Shown piece after piece: positions 25,577 through 35,025 of a stretch of 42,529 nucleotides of DNA. Each line of letters opens with the position of its first letter. Within the stretch, counting starts at the first letter, position 1. Under the pieces are notes generated by a model. The model was not told where the DNA came from, did not search any database, and saw only the letters and a list, made by a program, of their open reading frames with translations. The position numbers were made by a program, and so were the translations under genes. The stretch spans positions 1-42,529 of the IMG/VR virus record IMGVR_UViG_3300033291_000003. One strand, given 5' to 3'. The DNA comes from a virus.

Positions 25577-27361
25577 CTAAAAGTAAGTTTTTGAATTGTT
25601 TTTTACGTAATACGGGCCAGATAAATCTGCTCCAATTGCATGATTTGTTGATCCAGGAGCGCGTATGTATGCATCGCCAGAGGTTAAATTCATTCGCGTT
25701 CTTTCTGTATCTTTTATTAACATGCTTCCCGTATTTGATATTGTAAAACGTTCGTATTCGTTTCCATCACGAATTGTAAAATCACCGTTTGATGATATTG
25801 CTAAACGTTCTTTTCCATTTGCATCCCTATAATTCAATAAGCCATCAGTACCTATTGTGATATAACCATTTTCATCCGAGCTAATTGCTATTGTTCCATC
25901 TGAATATGCTACTAATTTTATTATTGGATTGCTTGTTGAATAATCTTCGCGATATATAAATAAGCCTTGGTATTCGTTTCCTGCCAATGTTACATTTCCA
26001 ATTGTTGCATAGCAATTGCCATCAATATCATTTGTTAATGTATTTGCAACCAGCGTAAGCAAGCTATTGACTAATGCAATTCCACCAATAAAATTATTGC
26101 TTGCATCGTACCATGCTAATTGTGATGCATTAAATTTTGATGTAACTGTTTCTCCGCCTATCGTTGCTTGCGTAACAAAGCCATCTTCATGATTTATATA
26201 TACGCCATAATATGTTTCGCTTTCCAATAAGGCTTTTTCAGAGTTCGTTTTAAGAGCAGATATATCAATATCATTTGCAACAACCGTATCGGCTATATTA
26301 GGTTCAAAATCGCCTATTACTGCACTATATGGTTGATCTAAGATCGCATCCCATTTTATGATAACAACGCGCAATTTGAGATTAATGTCTATGGGAGGAT
26401 AATACACAGTTACATAATCGCCAATATTTACGGAAAACAAACTGGCATATTCCGAATATTCGTCAATGTTTTCCAGCTGAATATAATTAACATTAAGCGT
26501 AGTCTGCGGTTGATCCGCTCCGTCTGTAAAATAATCCGCTGCCATTGTGGCCATGGCCGCTAATGCCGTCGCATCGTCTGGATAAGGTATGCTCCCGTTT
26601 ACTTCTGCGCCAACTCGTATACCAGTATTAAGCACACCATATCTTGGATGTGGATAATTGCTTATATATGCGCTGTCATAGTATTTAGTCACAGTGGTAA
26701 ACAATTCTCCGTTTTCATCAAGAGCTGTAGGCATTACCCGTGTAACCACCGCAGAATCATCAACCGTAATTTCTAGTCCGGTTAAGTTTTTACGGTATGC
26801 AATTTTTACTCCGTTATCTTCGCCTATGCTTGAGTTTATTGTTATGTTGTAGTTGTTTCTTGCTATCTCACCGCCCCAGCGATTAATAAAAGAATTTTCA
26901 TCTGTTCCTATAAATGCCTTGACTGGATTTTGGCGGATATACCATGAAGTAGACACAGCAGATATATTAGAGGAAAAAGTAAAATCGGTAGAAGTTTGGC
27001 ATCCGTCAATGATAGCGTCTCCAGCATCTTGCCCGTCTTTTACTGTCGGCCGCACATCTTCGAGAAAATTTTCGCGAAGATCATAGAAAATATGCCGTGC
27101 CAGAACAATCAACGTCTTTTGCATGATAGGCTCTTTGAAAACGTTATATATTCTAAAAAGCTGGTTTCCTCGGTGTGTTGGTGCTTTTATTATTTGCTGT
27201 TGTTCTATACGCTCCCATTTCCCATCATTGTCAATTGGATGTACCATTCTAAGACTAAACTCTTTATTGATTTCTTCGGTTATAATACAAGAGCTTGGAG
27301 ATAATGCTCCAAGCCCCATATGAGTAAAAGTTGTTTCATCAGAATCGTATATGTAAATCAT
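25577..27361 (-). CDS. Tail endopeptidase / Tal-like tip protein, 594 aa
   Basis: The ATG at 27361 (MIYIYDSDETTFTHMG) overlaps the Dit stop (TAATG) with AGGTGG upstream. Residues 1-370 form the gp27-like Prophage_tail (PF06605) region: EEINKEFSLRMVHPIDNDGK and DGADQPQTTLNVNYIQLEN. Residues 380-594 are fibre-like repeats with NGDFTIRD and GTDGLLNYRD strands ending in a G-rich tip. Tal proteins close the tail tip and open on infection; a peptidase function is not proven here. Confidence 0.82.
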   Translation of the reverse strand: MIYIYDSDETTFTHMGLGALSPSSCIITEEINKEFSLRMVHPIDNDGKWERIEQQQIIKAPTHRGNQLFRIYNVFKEPIMQKTLIVLARHIFYDLRENFLEDVRPTVKDGQDAGDAIIDGCQTSTDFTFSSNISAVSTSWYIRQNPVKAFIGTDENSFINRWGGEIARNNYNITINSSIGEDNGVKIAYRKNLTGLEITVDDSAVVTRVMPTALDENGELFTTVTKYYDSAYISNYPHPRYGVLNTGIRVGAEVNGSIPYPDDATALAAMATMAADYFTDGADQPQTTLNVNYIQLENIDEYSEYASLFSVNIGDYVTVYYPPIDINLKLRVVIIKWDAILDQPYSAVIGDFEPNIADTVVANDIDISALKTNSEKALLESETYYGVYINHEDGFVTQATIGGETVTSKFNASQLAWYDASNNFIGGIALVNSLLTLVANTLTNDIDGNCYATIGNVTLAGNEYQGLFIYREDYSTSNPIIKLVAYSDGTIAISSDENGYITIGTDGLLNYRDANGKERLAISSNGDFTIRDGNEYERFTISNTGSMLIKDTERTRMNLTSGDAYIRAPGSTNHAIGADLSGPYYVKNNSKTYF

Positions 27362-28038
27362 TAAAACCACCTCCAGTTTCCTTGTATGTCAACTTGTGTT
27401 ATTCCGGCACCGATTGTTACCGCGCATTCCCCGGGATCAATTTCTGGAAAATCACCTGTTACTTTATTGTTGCGACTTGTTGATGTGTCATAGTAGCACT
27501 CTTGTATTTCGCTGTTGATGATTACATATGATTCTCCGCCTGTGGCTGCAATTGTTAGCGAGTAACTACCAATCGTAAGATCGCCGGCACCATATACAGT
27601 AATGATAGGATAAGACTTCCGTGTACCTATGTTGTATACCGTTCCAGATGCGGTTAGCTCAATTGTTTCTGGTTCGGCTTCATACATAAATGGCTGCACG
27701 ATAAAATTAAACGTCACTCTAAAACACGAGAAAAAATCCTCGTTTAAAGATCGCGAGTCAAACCGTGCTTTGTATTTTTTGCTTGGATCGTCTGATACAA
27801 TAAGATCCCCACTACCATTAAGCCATGACTGAATAAGCTCAAACGGGCAATCATCTGTAGCCCTAACCTGTATAGGATAGTTCATATCGGCATATGTATC
27901 ATCAGATTGTGTAAGGCTACCATCCTTTCCAGGTATTTCAATAGATGTTACATTGCGAATAGGAACAGAAACAAGCGGAAAATATTCTGCCACAATATCA
28001 TAATCGTCGCTTCTGATTCCATTAAATTCAAACCACAT
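27361..28038 (-). CDS. Distal tail protein (Dit), 225 aa
   Basis: Start 28038 (MWFEFNGIRSDDYDIVAEYF) has AGGGGGC upstream, one base past the tape-measure stop. It shows the Dit pattern: FNGIRSDDY, PGKDGSLTQSD near residue 50, and strands to a C-terminal WRWF. Dit hexamers form the hub between tail tube and tip. Position between tape measure and Tal-like protein is standard. Confidence 0.87.
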   Translation of the reverse strand: MWFEFNGIRSDDYDIVAEYFPLVSVPIRNVTSIEIPGKDGSLTQSDDTYADMNYPIQVRATDDCPFELIQSWLNGSGDLIVSDDPSKKYKARFDSRSLNEDFFSCFRVTFNFIVQPFMYEAEPETIELTASGTVYNIGTRKSYPIITVYGAGDLTIGSYSLTIAATGGESYVIINSEIQECYYDTSTSRNNKVTGDFPEIDPGECAVTIGAGITQVDIQGNWRWF

Positions 28039-28039
28039 T

Positions 28040-31000
28040 TTAAGCCCCCTGCGCAGCTGATCTATCTTGCAAATAATATGCAAGCATTGTAGAAACTTTT
28101 TCTACATCCATTTCATTCCCAAGCATTACGGGACCAGTAAATTTTACGGTTACATTATTTTCTCTGCTTGATGTATTGGTTGTGTTTTGCATAACTGTTG
28201 ACATAGGAGACAAACCAGACATTTGAGGGGAATTAATAGTATCAAAGTCTGACATAGATGGAGTTTGAATAGTATCAAATGCCAAAGCGTTTACTATGTT
28301 TGAAGAAAGTGCTTTTACCGTTATGACAGCGTTTTGCGACATTTCATCTATGCCATTTATTAAGCCACCAACAAAAAATCTTCCTATTTCCATTGTTTTC
28401 TTTGATGGTGAATGCTCGTCAAGTTCTTCTTTCATAGAACGATATGCGCTTTTCGCAAGAGAACGAGCAGTGGACCGAAGACGGCCGCCAAGACTATTCA
28501 TTCCATTTATCATGCCTTGAACCATTGATGAACCAACGGTTGAAAAATTAGAGTTATTGACTTGCATTACCATTGTTTTTTTTACATCTTTAACTTGACT
28601 CTTTGCAGCATTTGTAAGGTCTGTATTATCCTCTACTTTATCGGCTATATCTGAGATAGTTTCAGAACCGACATTAACAGTTGTAGGCAGTCCAAGTTCT
28701 TTACGCATTGAGTCTATGGCTACAGTTGATCCATTCATGAATACATCGTTTAACCGCTGTATTTCTTCGTCGCTTGCATCAACAAGGCCAGCGACTGTGG
28801 CAGCGGCATCAACGCCTGTATCTTCTAATACTTGGATAAACCCTTCATTTAAACCTTTATCAGTCAATATAGCAAGATTGTCAGTCCAATCACTTACCAG
28901 TTTTTGATTGCTTTCAAGATTCTCTATCATTTTATCCAGCGATACATCTATAGTTGATTCTATTTTCTCAAAAGCATTTTGAGTAACTGCAATACGTTCG
29001 TCGAGCAAGTCCTTCATTTCTTCTTGCTGCTCACGAGTTGTATCTATATATCCTTGTAAATCTTCTTCGGACATTGCCGTATATTCTTCTTGCGTCGTTC
29101 CCATTTCTTCTAAGGCGGCTTTTTGCGTGTCTGATAAATCACTCCAGGCTATACTTGTTTCTCCTGTTGCATCTTTTATAACATCAGAGGTTGTAATAAC
29201 TTTTTCTGCCTGAGCATCATATGCTTCTGTTGCATTGATAACAGCTTCTGCATTTTGATCCGCTGCCATAGATGCCAAAACAAATGCTTGAACTGTGTCA
29301 TCAACAAAAAATCCTGTCATTGCCTTGTTAATAACATTAAATTCATCTGTTGTTATAATGCCATCTTTCATGGCTTCATTATAAGATTTTTGATAAAATT
29401 CTCCGTTTTTAAAATTTTCCGCAGCGGCTAATTGCTCGCTAGACATTTTCTTCGTTATGTTTTCTAGGTTTTCTACAACCTTAACTTGTTCCTCATATAA
29501 TTCTGTTCGCCTTTTTGAATATGCATCCAACATAAGCATATCTTTATTGGCACTTATTACACCATATACAGCATCTTCATTAAGGTTAAGTTGCCCAGTG
29601 TTTTCATCTAAAGTAAGATTAAGACCATCATACATATCGTTAAGTTGCTTAACAATATCTCGCATTCTTATTTTTTCAACTGTTGATTTGTTTTCTTCAT
29701 TTGATAAATTATATAGCTCATCTGCAAGAGCACGAGCAGTTCCAGCGCTTTCTTTATTTTTTTCAATAAAATCATCAAATGTTTCTTTTGATTTATTTAC
29801 TTCATCGTTAAAATTTTGTACTTCTTTTTTTAATGCTTTTGTTTCTGAATTAGCATTATTAAAAGCAATAACCAAAGTACCAACTACTGCCGCTATTGCC
29901 GCTATTGCAATCACGACCGTACCAGCAGGGCCAAGGAATGTCGTTATCGCAGTCATTAACCCTTTTCCGCCTGCTAATGCTGCGCTTGCAAGATTAAATG
30001 ATTTTGTGAGAGACCCAATAGTTATAAGCAATTTTCCTACAACAGTTGTTAATGGCCCAATTGCTACTGTTATAGCCAAAGACAAAGTTACCATATCTTG
30101 CATAAAAGGAGATAGATTATTGAAATCGTCAATTAGCTTTCCGATCCATTCACCAAAACTTTTGATTGCTGGTATAATTCCGTTGCTTACAATTGGCATT
30201 AATTTTTGGCCTAATTCTATTCCAACATTCTTAATAGAATTTAACGCTATTTTAAATTGATTGCTCATCGTGCCGGCCATGGTTTCATATGCATTATCAA
30301 GGGCCGTAGTGTTGGTTTGCATTTCTTGCAATGTATCGTTCATTGTTGCCATGCCAGAATCGCTTGTCAGATTCAGCATGGCGTTTAACCCTTCAACGCT
30401 TCCAAACAACATTGACATTGTTTCTATGTTGCCACCAGTCTTTTCCTGGACATCAGCCAAGAACCCCGCCAAACCTTTAGATTGTAATGCGGTTGCAGAA
30501 AAATCTATACCAAGCTGTTCGGCAACAGTAGCGGCATCTTTAGATGGTTTAATAATATTTGATAAGGCGGCTTTTATTCCGGTTATGGCTTCTGACGTGC
30601 TAATGCCAGATGCGGTAAGTGTAGCTATTGATGCTAGTAAATCATTAATTGACACACCGGCAGACGATGCAGTTGGCGCTACCTTACCGATAGAAGACGC
30701 TAATTCTCCAAAGGTTGTTTTACCTTTGTTCTGCGTAACAAGATAAAGATTAGCCAATTTATCAGCTTCTTCTGTTTCCATGTTGTACGCATTAAGTACA
30801 GATGTTAGCCCATCTACTGCCGTCGTTGTATTTGTAAATCCGCCAATTGCTGCTTTAGACGCAATTTCAACCAAGTCCATAGCATTTGCAGTATCAGCAC
30901 CAGCAGATATGGCTTGATATAATGATTCGCTTAATTCGTCTGCGGCATCTCCCGTATTATCTGAAACAGCCATGACTTCGTCGCTAAGTTCGCTTATGCT

Positions 31001-31246
31001 TTTAACTGCCGTATCTGCAATTGTATTGACCTTTGCCATTCCATCCTGAAACTCAGATGCAAATTTAATAGACGCTGCTCCTACAGCTAATAATGGAACA
31101 GATATATTTTTAGTCAGGGATTGCCCCGTTTTCGTAATATCCCGGCCGGCTCTTTTTAAATCTGTTGACAATTTTTTAAGTCCTACCGTCATACCAGACA
31201 TATCAACACCAGTTCTGACGATAAAGCTTCTTATTACATTACTCAT
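28040..31246 (-). CDS. Tail tape measure protein, 1068 aa
   Basis: The longest gene. A TP901-type core lies at about residues 70-300 (DGMAKVNTIADTAVKSISEL, GITSTAE-like repeats), with hydrophobic stretches around 385-470 (SLAITVAIGPLTTVVGKLLI; VVIAIAAIAAVVGTLVIAF) that may enter the host membrane. A long charged coiled coil (about 470-720) and an SPSKKTMEIGRFFVGGLING segment near the C-terminus follow. The protein sets tail length; by the usual 0.15 nm per residue the tail would be near 160 nm. Confidence 0.93.
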   Translation of the reverse strand: MSNVIRSFIVRTGVDMSGMTVGLKKLSTDLKRAGRDITKTGQSLTKNISVPLLAVGAASIKFASEFQDGMAKVNTIADTAVKSISELSDEVMAVSDNTGDAADELSESLYQAISAGADTANAMDLVEIASKAAIGGFTNTTTAVDGLTSVLNAYNMETEEADKLANLYLVTQNKGKTTFGELASSIGKVAPTASSAGVSINDLLASIATLTASGISTSEAITGIKAALSNIIKPSKDAATVAEQLGIDFSATALQSKGLAGFLADVQEKTGGNIETMSMLFGSVEGLNAMLNLTSDSGMATMNDTLQEMQTNTTALDNAYETMAGTMSNQFKIALNSIKNVGIELGQKLMPIVSNGIIPAIKSFGEWIGKLIDDFNNLSPFMQDMVTLSLAITVAIGPLTTVVGKLLITIGSLTKSFNLASAALAGGKGLMTAITTFLGPAGTVVIAIAAIAAVVGTLVIAFNNANSETKALKKEVQNFNDEVNKSKETFDDFIEKNKESAGTARALADELYNLSNEENKSTVEKIRMRDIVKQLNDMYDGLNLTLDENTGQLNLNEDAVYGVISANKDMLMLDAYSKRRTELYEEQVKVVENLENITKKMSSEQLAAAENFKNGEFYQKSYNEAMKDGIITTDEFNVINKAMTGFFVDDTVQAFVLASMAADQNAEAVINATEAYDAQAEKVITTSDVIKDATGETSIAWSDLSDTQKAALEEMGTTQEEYTAMSEEDLQGYIDTTREQQEEMKDLLDERIAVTQNAFEKIESTIDVSLDKMIENLESNQKLVSDWTDNLAILTDKGLNEGFIQVLEDTGVDAAATVAGLVDASDEEIQRLNDVFMNGSTVAIDSMRKELGLPTTVNVGSETISDIADKVEDNTDLTNAAKSQVKDVKKTMVMQVNNSNFSTVGSSMVQGMINGMNSLGGRLRSTARSLAKSAYRSMKEELDEHSPSKKTMEIGRFFVGGLINGIDEMSQNAVITVKALSSNIVNALAFDTIQTPSMSDFDTINSPQMSGLSPMSTVMQNTTNTSSRENNVTVKFTGPVMLGNEMDVEKVSTMLAYYLQDRSAAQGA

Positions 31247-31247
31247 T

Positions 31248-31667
31248 CTATTTCCTCAAAGTATCAAGTGCTTTATTGATTCCATTGGTAATTGTTTGAT
31301 AAACTTTTTCCTTGCTTTCGTCTGCGGCAGGGCGGAGAAATGGTTTTGCTTTCACAAACTTGTTCGTTGGATGTCCCATATAAACAAGCTCATGGCCAAG
31401 TTCAAGCGGTGCAGCATATGCCCTAACATCATTACCCCAAGTTAATATGTTTCGGATAAATCCTTTTTTTGACATTGATCTTTTTAGAAATAAACTGGAT
31501 TTTAATGCACCAGTATTAACAGGCACTTTTTCACGCGTTTTATTAAGAAGGATATCTCCAGCTTTGTCTACATATGGCTTGACTTCTTTTTGTCCGGCTA
31601 AACCAAACGAATTTAAGTCATTTATGATTTCATCAAGTCCAACTATCTCAAAATTATTTTTTGCCAT
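31248..31667 (-). CDS. HK97 gp10-like head-tail/tail completion protein, 139 aa
   Basis: Shows the gp10 (PF04883) pattern: KARKE-like basic N-terminus, DKAGDILLNKTREKVPVNTG, ALKSSLFLKRS and PLELGHELVYMGHPTNK with C-terminal AKPFLRPAADESKE. In HK97-type phages this protein forms part of the neck or tail terminus. Unusually it lies after the chaperone frame and before the tape measure instead of among the connectors. Confidence 0.85.
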   Translation of the reverse strand: MAKNNFEIVGLDEIINDLNSFGLAGQKEVKPYVDKAGDILLNKTREKVPVNTGALKSSLFLKRSMSKKGFIRNILTWGNDVRAYAAPLELGHELVYMGHPTNKFVKAKPFLRPAADESKEKVYQTITNGINKALDTLRK

Positions 31668-32310
31668 TATTTTTTTACCTCAATTCCTCCATGGGCGGCA
31701 TTGAGCAGTCTAGCAACCGATATCATTTCTTCAACCGTTTGTTTGCGTTTCTCTTTGTGTTCGTCTTGCAAAATAGTTTTTAATGCAGGAAGTTCCTTTT
31801 GCCGCTCAAACAAAGCAATATGCCAAGCCAATGACATTAACTCATTTGCACGATGCTTGTTGATCCGCTTTTTAGCCCTACACATCGCATCAAATTCTGC
31901 ATAAGTAAGTTTCCAAAATTCATCAGGTTTTAAATTTAGTTCTCCGACAGCAATATCAAACGCTTTTTCTAAAATTTCTTTAAGCGTTAGCTTTTTTTCT
32001 TTGCCGTCGGCCTCTTGGGGTTTTTGTTTTCGCCAAATGCCATTTGAACAGCTTCGATTGCTTCTTCAATTATCGACTTAACATCGTCTGAATATTCATC
32101 AATAAGGTTTTGTACTTGTTCTTGTGTTAAACCAGGTTCTTCTTGCTTTAGCATTACCCATAGCAATTTTATAAGAATTGTAATGCTAACACTTGTATCA
32201 AGTTCAGTTAATTTTGTTTTTGTTAAATCTTCAAATTCAACCATTGCTCCAGTCGTAAAACGTAATTTTCGCGGTTTGTCTAGTTCAATAATTTTAAAAG
32301 GTATAGGCAT
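31667..32310 (-). CDS. Tail assembly chaperone, G plus GT by -1 frameshift
   Basis: The upstream frame (31987-32310, 107 aa: MPIPFKIIELDKPRKLRFTT) is a typical tail-chaperone G protein. Its last codons cross a run of seven A on the minus strand (plus T-run 31992-31998). A -1 shift there enters a frame that stays open to 31667 and reads KEILEKAFDIAVGELNLKPD, then EFDAMCRAKKRINKHRANEL. No ribosome site precedes an internal start at 31885. This matches the lambda G/GT scheme, where the long form recruits tape measure and tube protein. Confidence 0.75.
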
Positions 32311-32378
32311 AATTTCCTCCGTTTGTTTTAAGGCACTTATAAGCCATCTATTTTAATTTTTTTATTAATTAGATATAA

Positions 32379-32402
32379 GGGCCGCCCCAAACGAAACGAC
32401 CC
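32379..32402 (-). terminator. Possible attenuator hairpin after the tail tube gene
   Basis: Minus strand: GGGTCG (plus 32397-32402) pairs with CGGCCC (plus 32379-32384), one G-U, with a 12-base loop, then TTATAT. The missing T-run makes it weak. It may lower expression of the chaperone and tape measure relative to the abundant tube protein. Confidence 0.35.
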
Positions 32403-32411
32403 TCATATTGT

Positions 32412-33128
32412 CTAAGAAGCTGCTCTTGTGAGATATATAGTGTATGTAACGGGTGCCTTGTTAGTTTCGGTAACTATAATCGTAATTTCTGTCACGCTGC
32501 CTGCCGCACCTAAAGTAATTGCGCTAGATGCTTCGCCAGTTGCCACAGTATTACCGTTTACAGTAATCGTCCCAGCAGTAGCGGTAGGCGTTACAGTTAC
32601 GCTAGTAATAGCCGTAAGCACGGTTGCAACATAAGTATATGTGTCGTTTGCCGGATCTGGAGCTATCACGGCCGATTCACTAATTGCAAAGAACGGCGTT
32701 GTTAGTCCATCAGAAGTTGCGACTGCAAAGACCGGCTTTCCTGTCGGTTTAACTGTTGCCGTAAACGGTATAGCGCCATCAACAGGAGCATCACCGATTT
32801 TAATTGCTGTAATATTACCAGTAAAAGTCCATGTAGTCCCAGTAGAAGCGGGAAAAGTAATAACTGCCGTTCGACTTGTACGAGAGTTAAAGTCCGTTAT
32901 CATAGCCTGCTGTCCTGTGGTGTCGGTATAATCGAAGTTCCCTTCCAGTGATACATCACCAGCCGTCAATAGTCCGGTCAAAAATTCCGTATATGTATCG
33001 CTTGATTGATGTGTAGTTACATCTACAGTTGATGCAGTGAGCTCAATGCCATTAATTACTGATAGCTCTGCAATCGTTTGGCTGTTCCAGGTAAACGTAG
33101 TTCCAAAAGTATGTACCGCATTGCCCAT
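32412..33128 (-). CDS. Major tail (tube) protein with C-terminal Ig/cadherin-like domain, 238 aa
   Basis: Residues 1-150 form the tube domain: GTTFTWNSQTIAELSVINGI, STVDVTTHQSSDTYTEFLTG, then GQQAMITDF and PFTATVKPTGKPVF. Residues 160-238 form a cadherin-like beta-sandwich (PF12733 type) with VTPTATAGTITVNGNTV and APVTYTIYLTRAAS. The extra domain would project from the tail tube, as in several siphophages, and may aid adsorption. Confidence 0.88.
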   Translation of the reverse strand: MGNAVHTFGTTFTWNSQTIAELSVINGIELTASTVDVTTHQSSDTYTEFLTGLLTAGDVSLEGNFDYTDTTGQQAMITDFNSRTSRTAVITFPASTGTTWTFTGNITAIKIGDAPVDGAIPFTATVKPTGKPVFAVATSDGLTTPFFAISESAVIAPDPANDTYTYVATVLTAITSVTVTPTATAGTITVNGNTVATGEASSAITLGAAGSVTEITIIVTETNKAPVTYTIYLTRAAS

Positions 33129-33132
33129 ATTT

Positions 33133-33537
33133 CTACTCCTTTACAAAATTGATTTCGTATTCTTGATCTACAGTTCGCACCAAAACCGTCCCATCCGCGT
33201 TTCGTTCTGTTGACGGCAATTCATTTACAAGCTTCATATATTGAACCTCAAGACCACTTAATGTTCCATTGTAATCAGCTAAAGCGGCTTTGACTTGATT
33301 TGATACTGCCCTAGCCCCGGCCCTTGATGATGCATAAGACGTAAATTGAATCATTGGGCTTTCGAGCTTTTGTTGCGCCGTCAACGTATGATCCTTTACA
33401 TCGCTGATATAAATATAAGAAACCGCAGGAAGATTACTACTCTGCGGTCTCTCGTCTGGATATAGTCGCCTGTCAATCAACGCCGTCAGTCCAGATTGCG
33501 ATATAAGATAAGCATATAAGGCTTCATCAATTTCCAT
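33133..33537 (-). CDS. DUF3168 tail terminator/completion protein, 134 aa
   Basis: Matches the DUF3168 (gp17-like) layout: MEIDEALYAYLISQSGLTAL, IDRRLYPDERPQ, LPAVSYIYISD, QFTSYASSRAGARAVSNQVK and a C-terminal VRTVDQEYEINF. These proteins cap the tail tube at the neck. Position between head-tail adaptor and tube gene is usual. Confidence 0.87.
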   Translation of the reverse strand: MEIDEALYAYLISQSGLTALIDRRLYPDERPQSSNLPAVSYIYISDVKDHTLTAQQKLESPMIQFTSYASSRAGARAVSNQVKAALADYNGTLSGLEVQYMKLVNELPSTERNADGTVLVRTVDQEYEINFVKE

Positions 33538-33540
33538 TCA

Positions 33541-33864
33541 TCAAACCACCTCTTTACCGCTTATTAAAAGCGTTGTATGCTTTGCGTTCACGTCATTGAT
33601 AGGCGGCAGTATTTCAAACTCTCGCCCGCACCATTTGACACGCATTAACACGTTGACTTTTTTCATATAGCGGATTTTAAAAAGGCATTCGGTTTCGGCG
33701 TTCTTTTTCTGCGCGGCGTAAAATTCCTTGCCGCCTGTAGTGTTCACTCCCGCCGGAACCGTAAAAGCATCTGCCCATGTTGGGATTTGTTCGCCATACG
33801 AATCATAGGCAATCGTTTTTCTTCTGAATGTAACTCGCTGATCAAGTTCTCCCGCTCTAATCAT
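33541..33864 (-). CDS. Head-tail adaptor (phage head-tail joining protein), 107 aa
   Basis: The ATG at 33864 overlaps the previous stop (TAATG). The protein (MIRAGELDQRVTFRRKTIAY) has the PF05521 pattern: R-x-L-x-x-R-V-x-x, then WADAFTVPAGVNTTGGKEFY and a C-terminal ILPPINDVNAKHTTLLISGK. It joins connector and tail. Its ribosome site lies in the last codons of the connector gene. Confidence 0.87.
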   Translation of the reverse strand: MIRAGELDQRVTFRRKTIAYDSYGEQIPTWADAFTVPAGVNTTGGKEFYAAQKKNAETECLFKIRYMKKVNVLMRVKWCGREFEILPPINDVNAKHTTLLISGKEVV

Positions 33865-34790
33865 TAAAACCACCTCATCCTATCAATTGACAGCAACGAC
33901 TTAACTGCAAACTCAATCTCTTTTGACATAGTTCCTTGACCCACCAATACAGCCTCACGGTTTGCATACCAATGTCCAATTAACAAAAGCATTGATTGTT
34001 TAATGCTTATTGGGATCGTTGTATATCCGGCCACATATCGTATCTTAATAGGGTTCACCGTATAAAGTGTTGCCGTAGGCCATACTTTGGCATATGGTAG
34101 AACAATTTTACCAACCGTGCTATCCGTATCTACGATATAATCCGTGTCTACCGTCATAGTTGTTTCGTCGCCATCGCTATCCGTGTATTTAACGGAAGTA
34201 ACGCTTTGCAGTGGCGGATGTGGTATTTCGATTTCATTTTTGCATGGAAACCGTTTTGGATAGGCCTCAAGGGTTTGTGTCGCAAGCGCACGGCCCGTAA
34301 ATCCTTCGCAATATTCACGCGCCGATGTAATCAACGCAGATATTAAATCGTCTTCTGTTACATCGCCAGTTTTGACAATCACACTTGCGCCAAATGAGCA
34401 CCCCGCATCCGTTATTGTTGCTACAACCCGGATATATTGTTTTCCGCCTGTGTAATCAATTTCTTGCACTGAATTATCATTTGCCGAAGTAACAGTCGTA
34501 AATGATGCAAATGTTTGCCAGTCGATGGATTCTCCGGTATCGCTTTCTTCGATTATTGCGGCTACGCTTCCGGTACATGTACCAGAATCAAGATTAACGA
34601 GCGTCGTATAACCCAATACATCAAGGGCCGTCCCCGTAAGGACGGCCACGTCATGATCTCCAGGCACAATGCTTTGGTATGTGGTTGTATCACCCGCAAA
34701 TGTTCCGGAAGTCAGCCGCAAATGCGTTTTTGCTTCAGCTAATGTTACCGGTTCAGTTGATATGGGTGTTATGACCTTGTAATCTATCAC
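33864..34790 (-). CDS. Head-tail connector (gp6-like) with an inserted beta domain, 308 aa
   Basis: Residues 1-28 (PVTLAEAKTHLRLT) and 140-308 (VTEDDLISALITSAREYCEG, FTGRALATQTLEAYPKRFPC, YTTIPISIKQSMLLLIGHWY) are the usual gp6-like connector (PF05135). Between them lies about 110 residues of beta-rich sequence (GTALDVLGYTTLVNLDSGTC, GGKQYIRVVATITDAGCSFG) that normal connectors lack. It resembles the decoration-type protein encoded at 35961-36404. Connectors of this family are usually near 100-200 aa. Confidence 0.82.
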   Translation of the reverse strand: MIDYKVITPISTEPVTLAEAKTHLRLTSGTFAGDTTTYQSIVPGDHDVAVLTGTALDVLGYTTLVNLDSGTCTGSVAAIIEESDTGESIDWQTFASFTTVTSANDNSVQEIDYTGGKQYIRVVATITDAGCSFGASVIVKTGDVTEDDLISALITSAREYCEGFTGRALATQTLEAYPKRFPCKNEIEIPHPPLQSVTSVKYTDSDGDETTMTVDTDYIVDTDSTVGKIVLPYAKVWPTATLYTVNPIKIRYVAGYTTIPISIKQSMLLLIGHWYANREAVLVGQGTMSKEIEFAVKSLLSIDRMRWF

Positions 34791-34797
34791 AACTACC

Positions 34798-35025
34798 TCA
34801 TTTCTTTACCGTCACCTTTTTTGCCGGTTGCCTTGTTGCCTTTTTAGCCGGTTGTTTTGCTTCTTTTTGTTTATTTTCATTGGTTTCAACTTGTTTATCG
34901 GAAATTTCAACGGCATGGTTTCCGGCAATAAGACCCTTTGCGATTTTATTTGGAAGCTCTGCCTCTGCGCCTTTCCCAAAGTTTCCATAGGGGCAATATA
35001 TTGATGTCAGTAATTTAACTTTCAT
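34798..35025 (-). CDS. Small protein with Lys/Ala/Pro-rich tail, 75 aa
   Basis: Residues 1-42 form a small beta domain (MKVKLLTSIYCPYGNFGKGA) often seen in short proteins of head modules. The remainder is a highly basic repeat (KKATRQPAKKVTVKK) that could contact DNA or capsid. It lies between the beta-helix protein and the connector, overlapping the former by one base. Confidence 0.65.
   Translation of the reverse strand: MKVKLLTSIYCPYGNFGKGAEAELPNKIAKGLIAGNHAVEISDKQVETNENKQKEAKQPAKKATRQPAKKVTVKK

Noticed and set aside
29457-30746. Long plus-strand frames (267 and 161 codons) opposite the tape measure gene
   Set aside because: They are antisense shadows of the repetitive, Ala/Ser-rich tape measure sequence with no ribosome sites.
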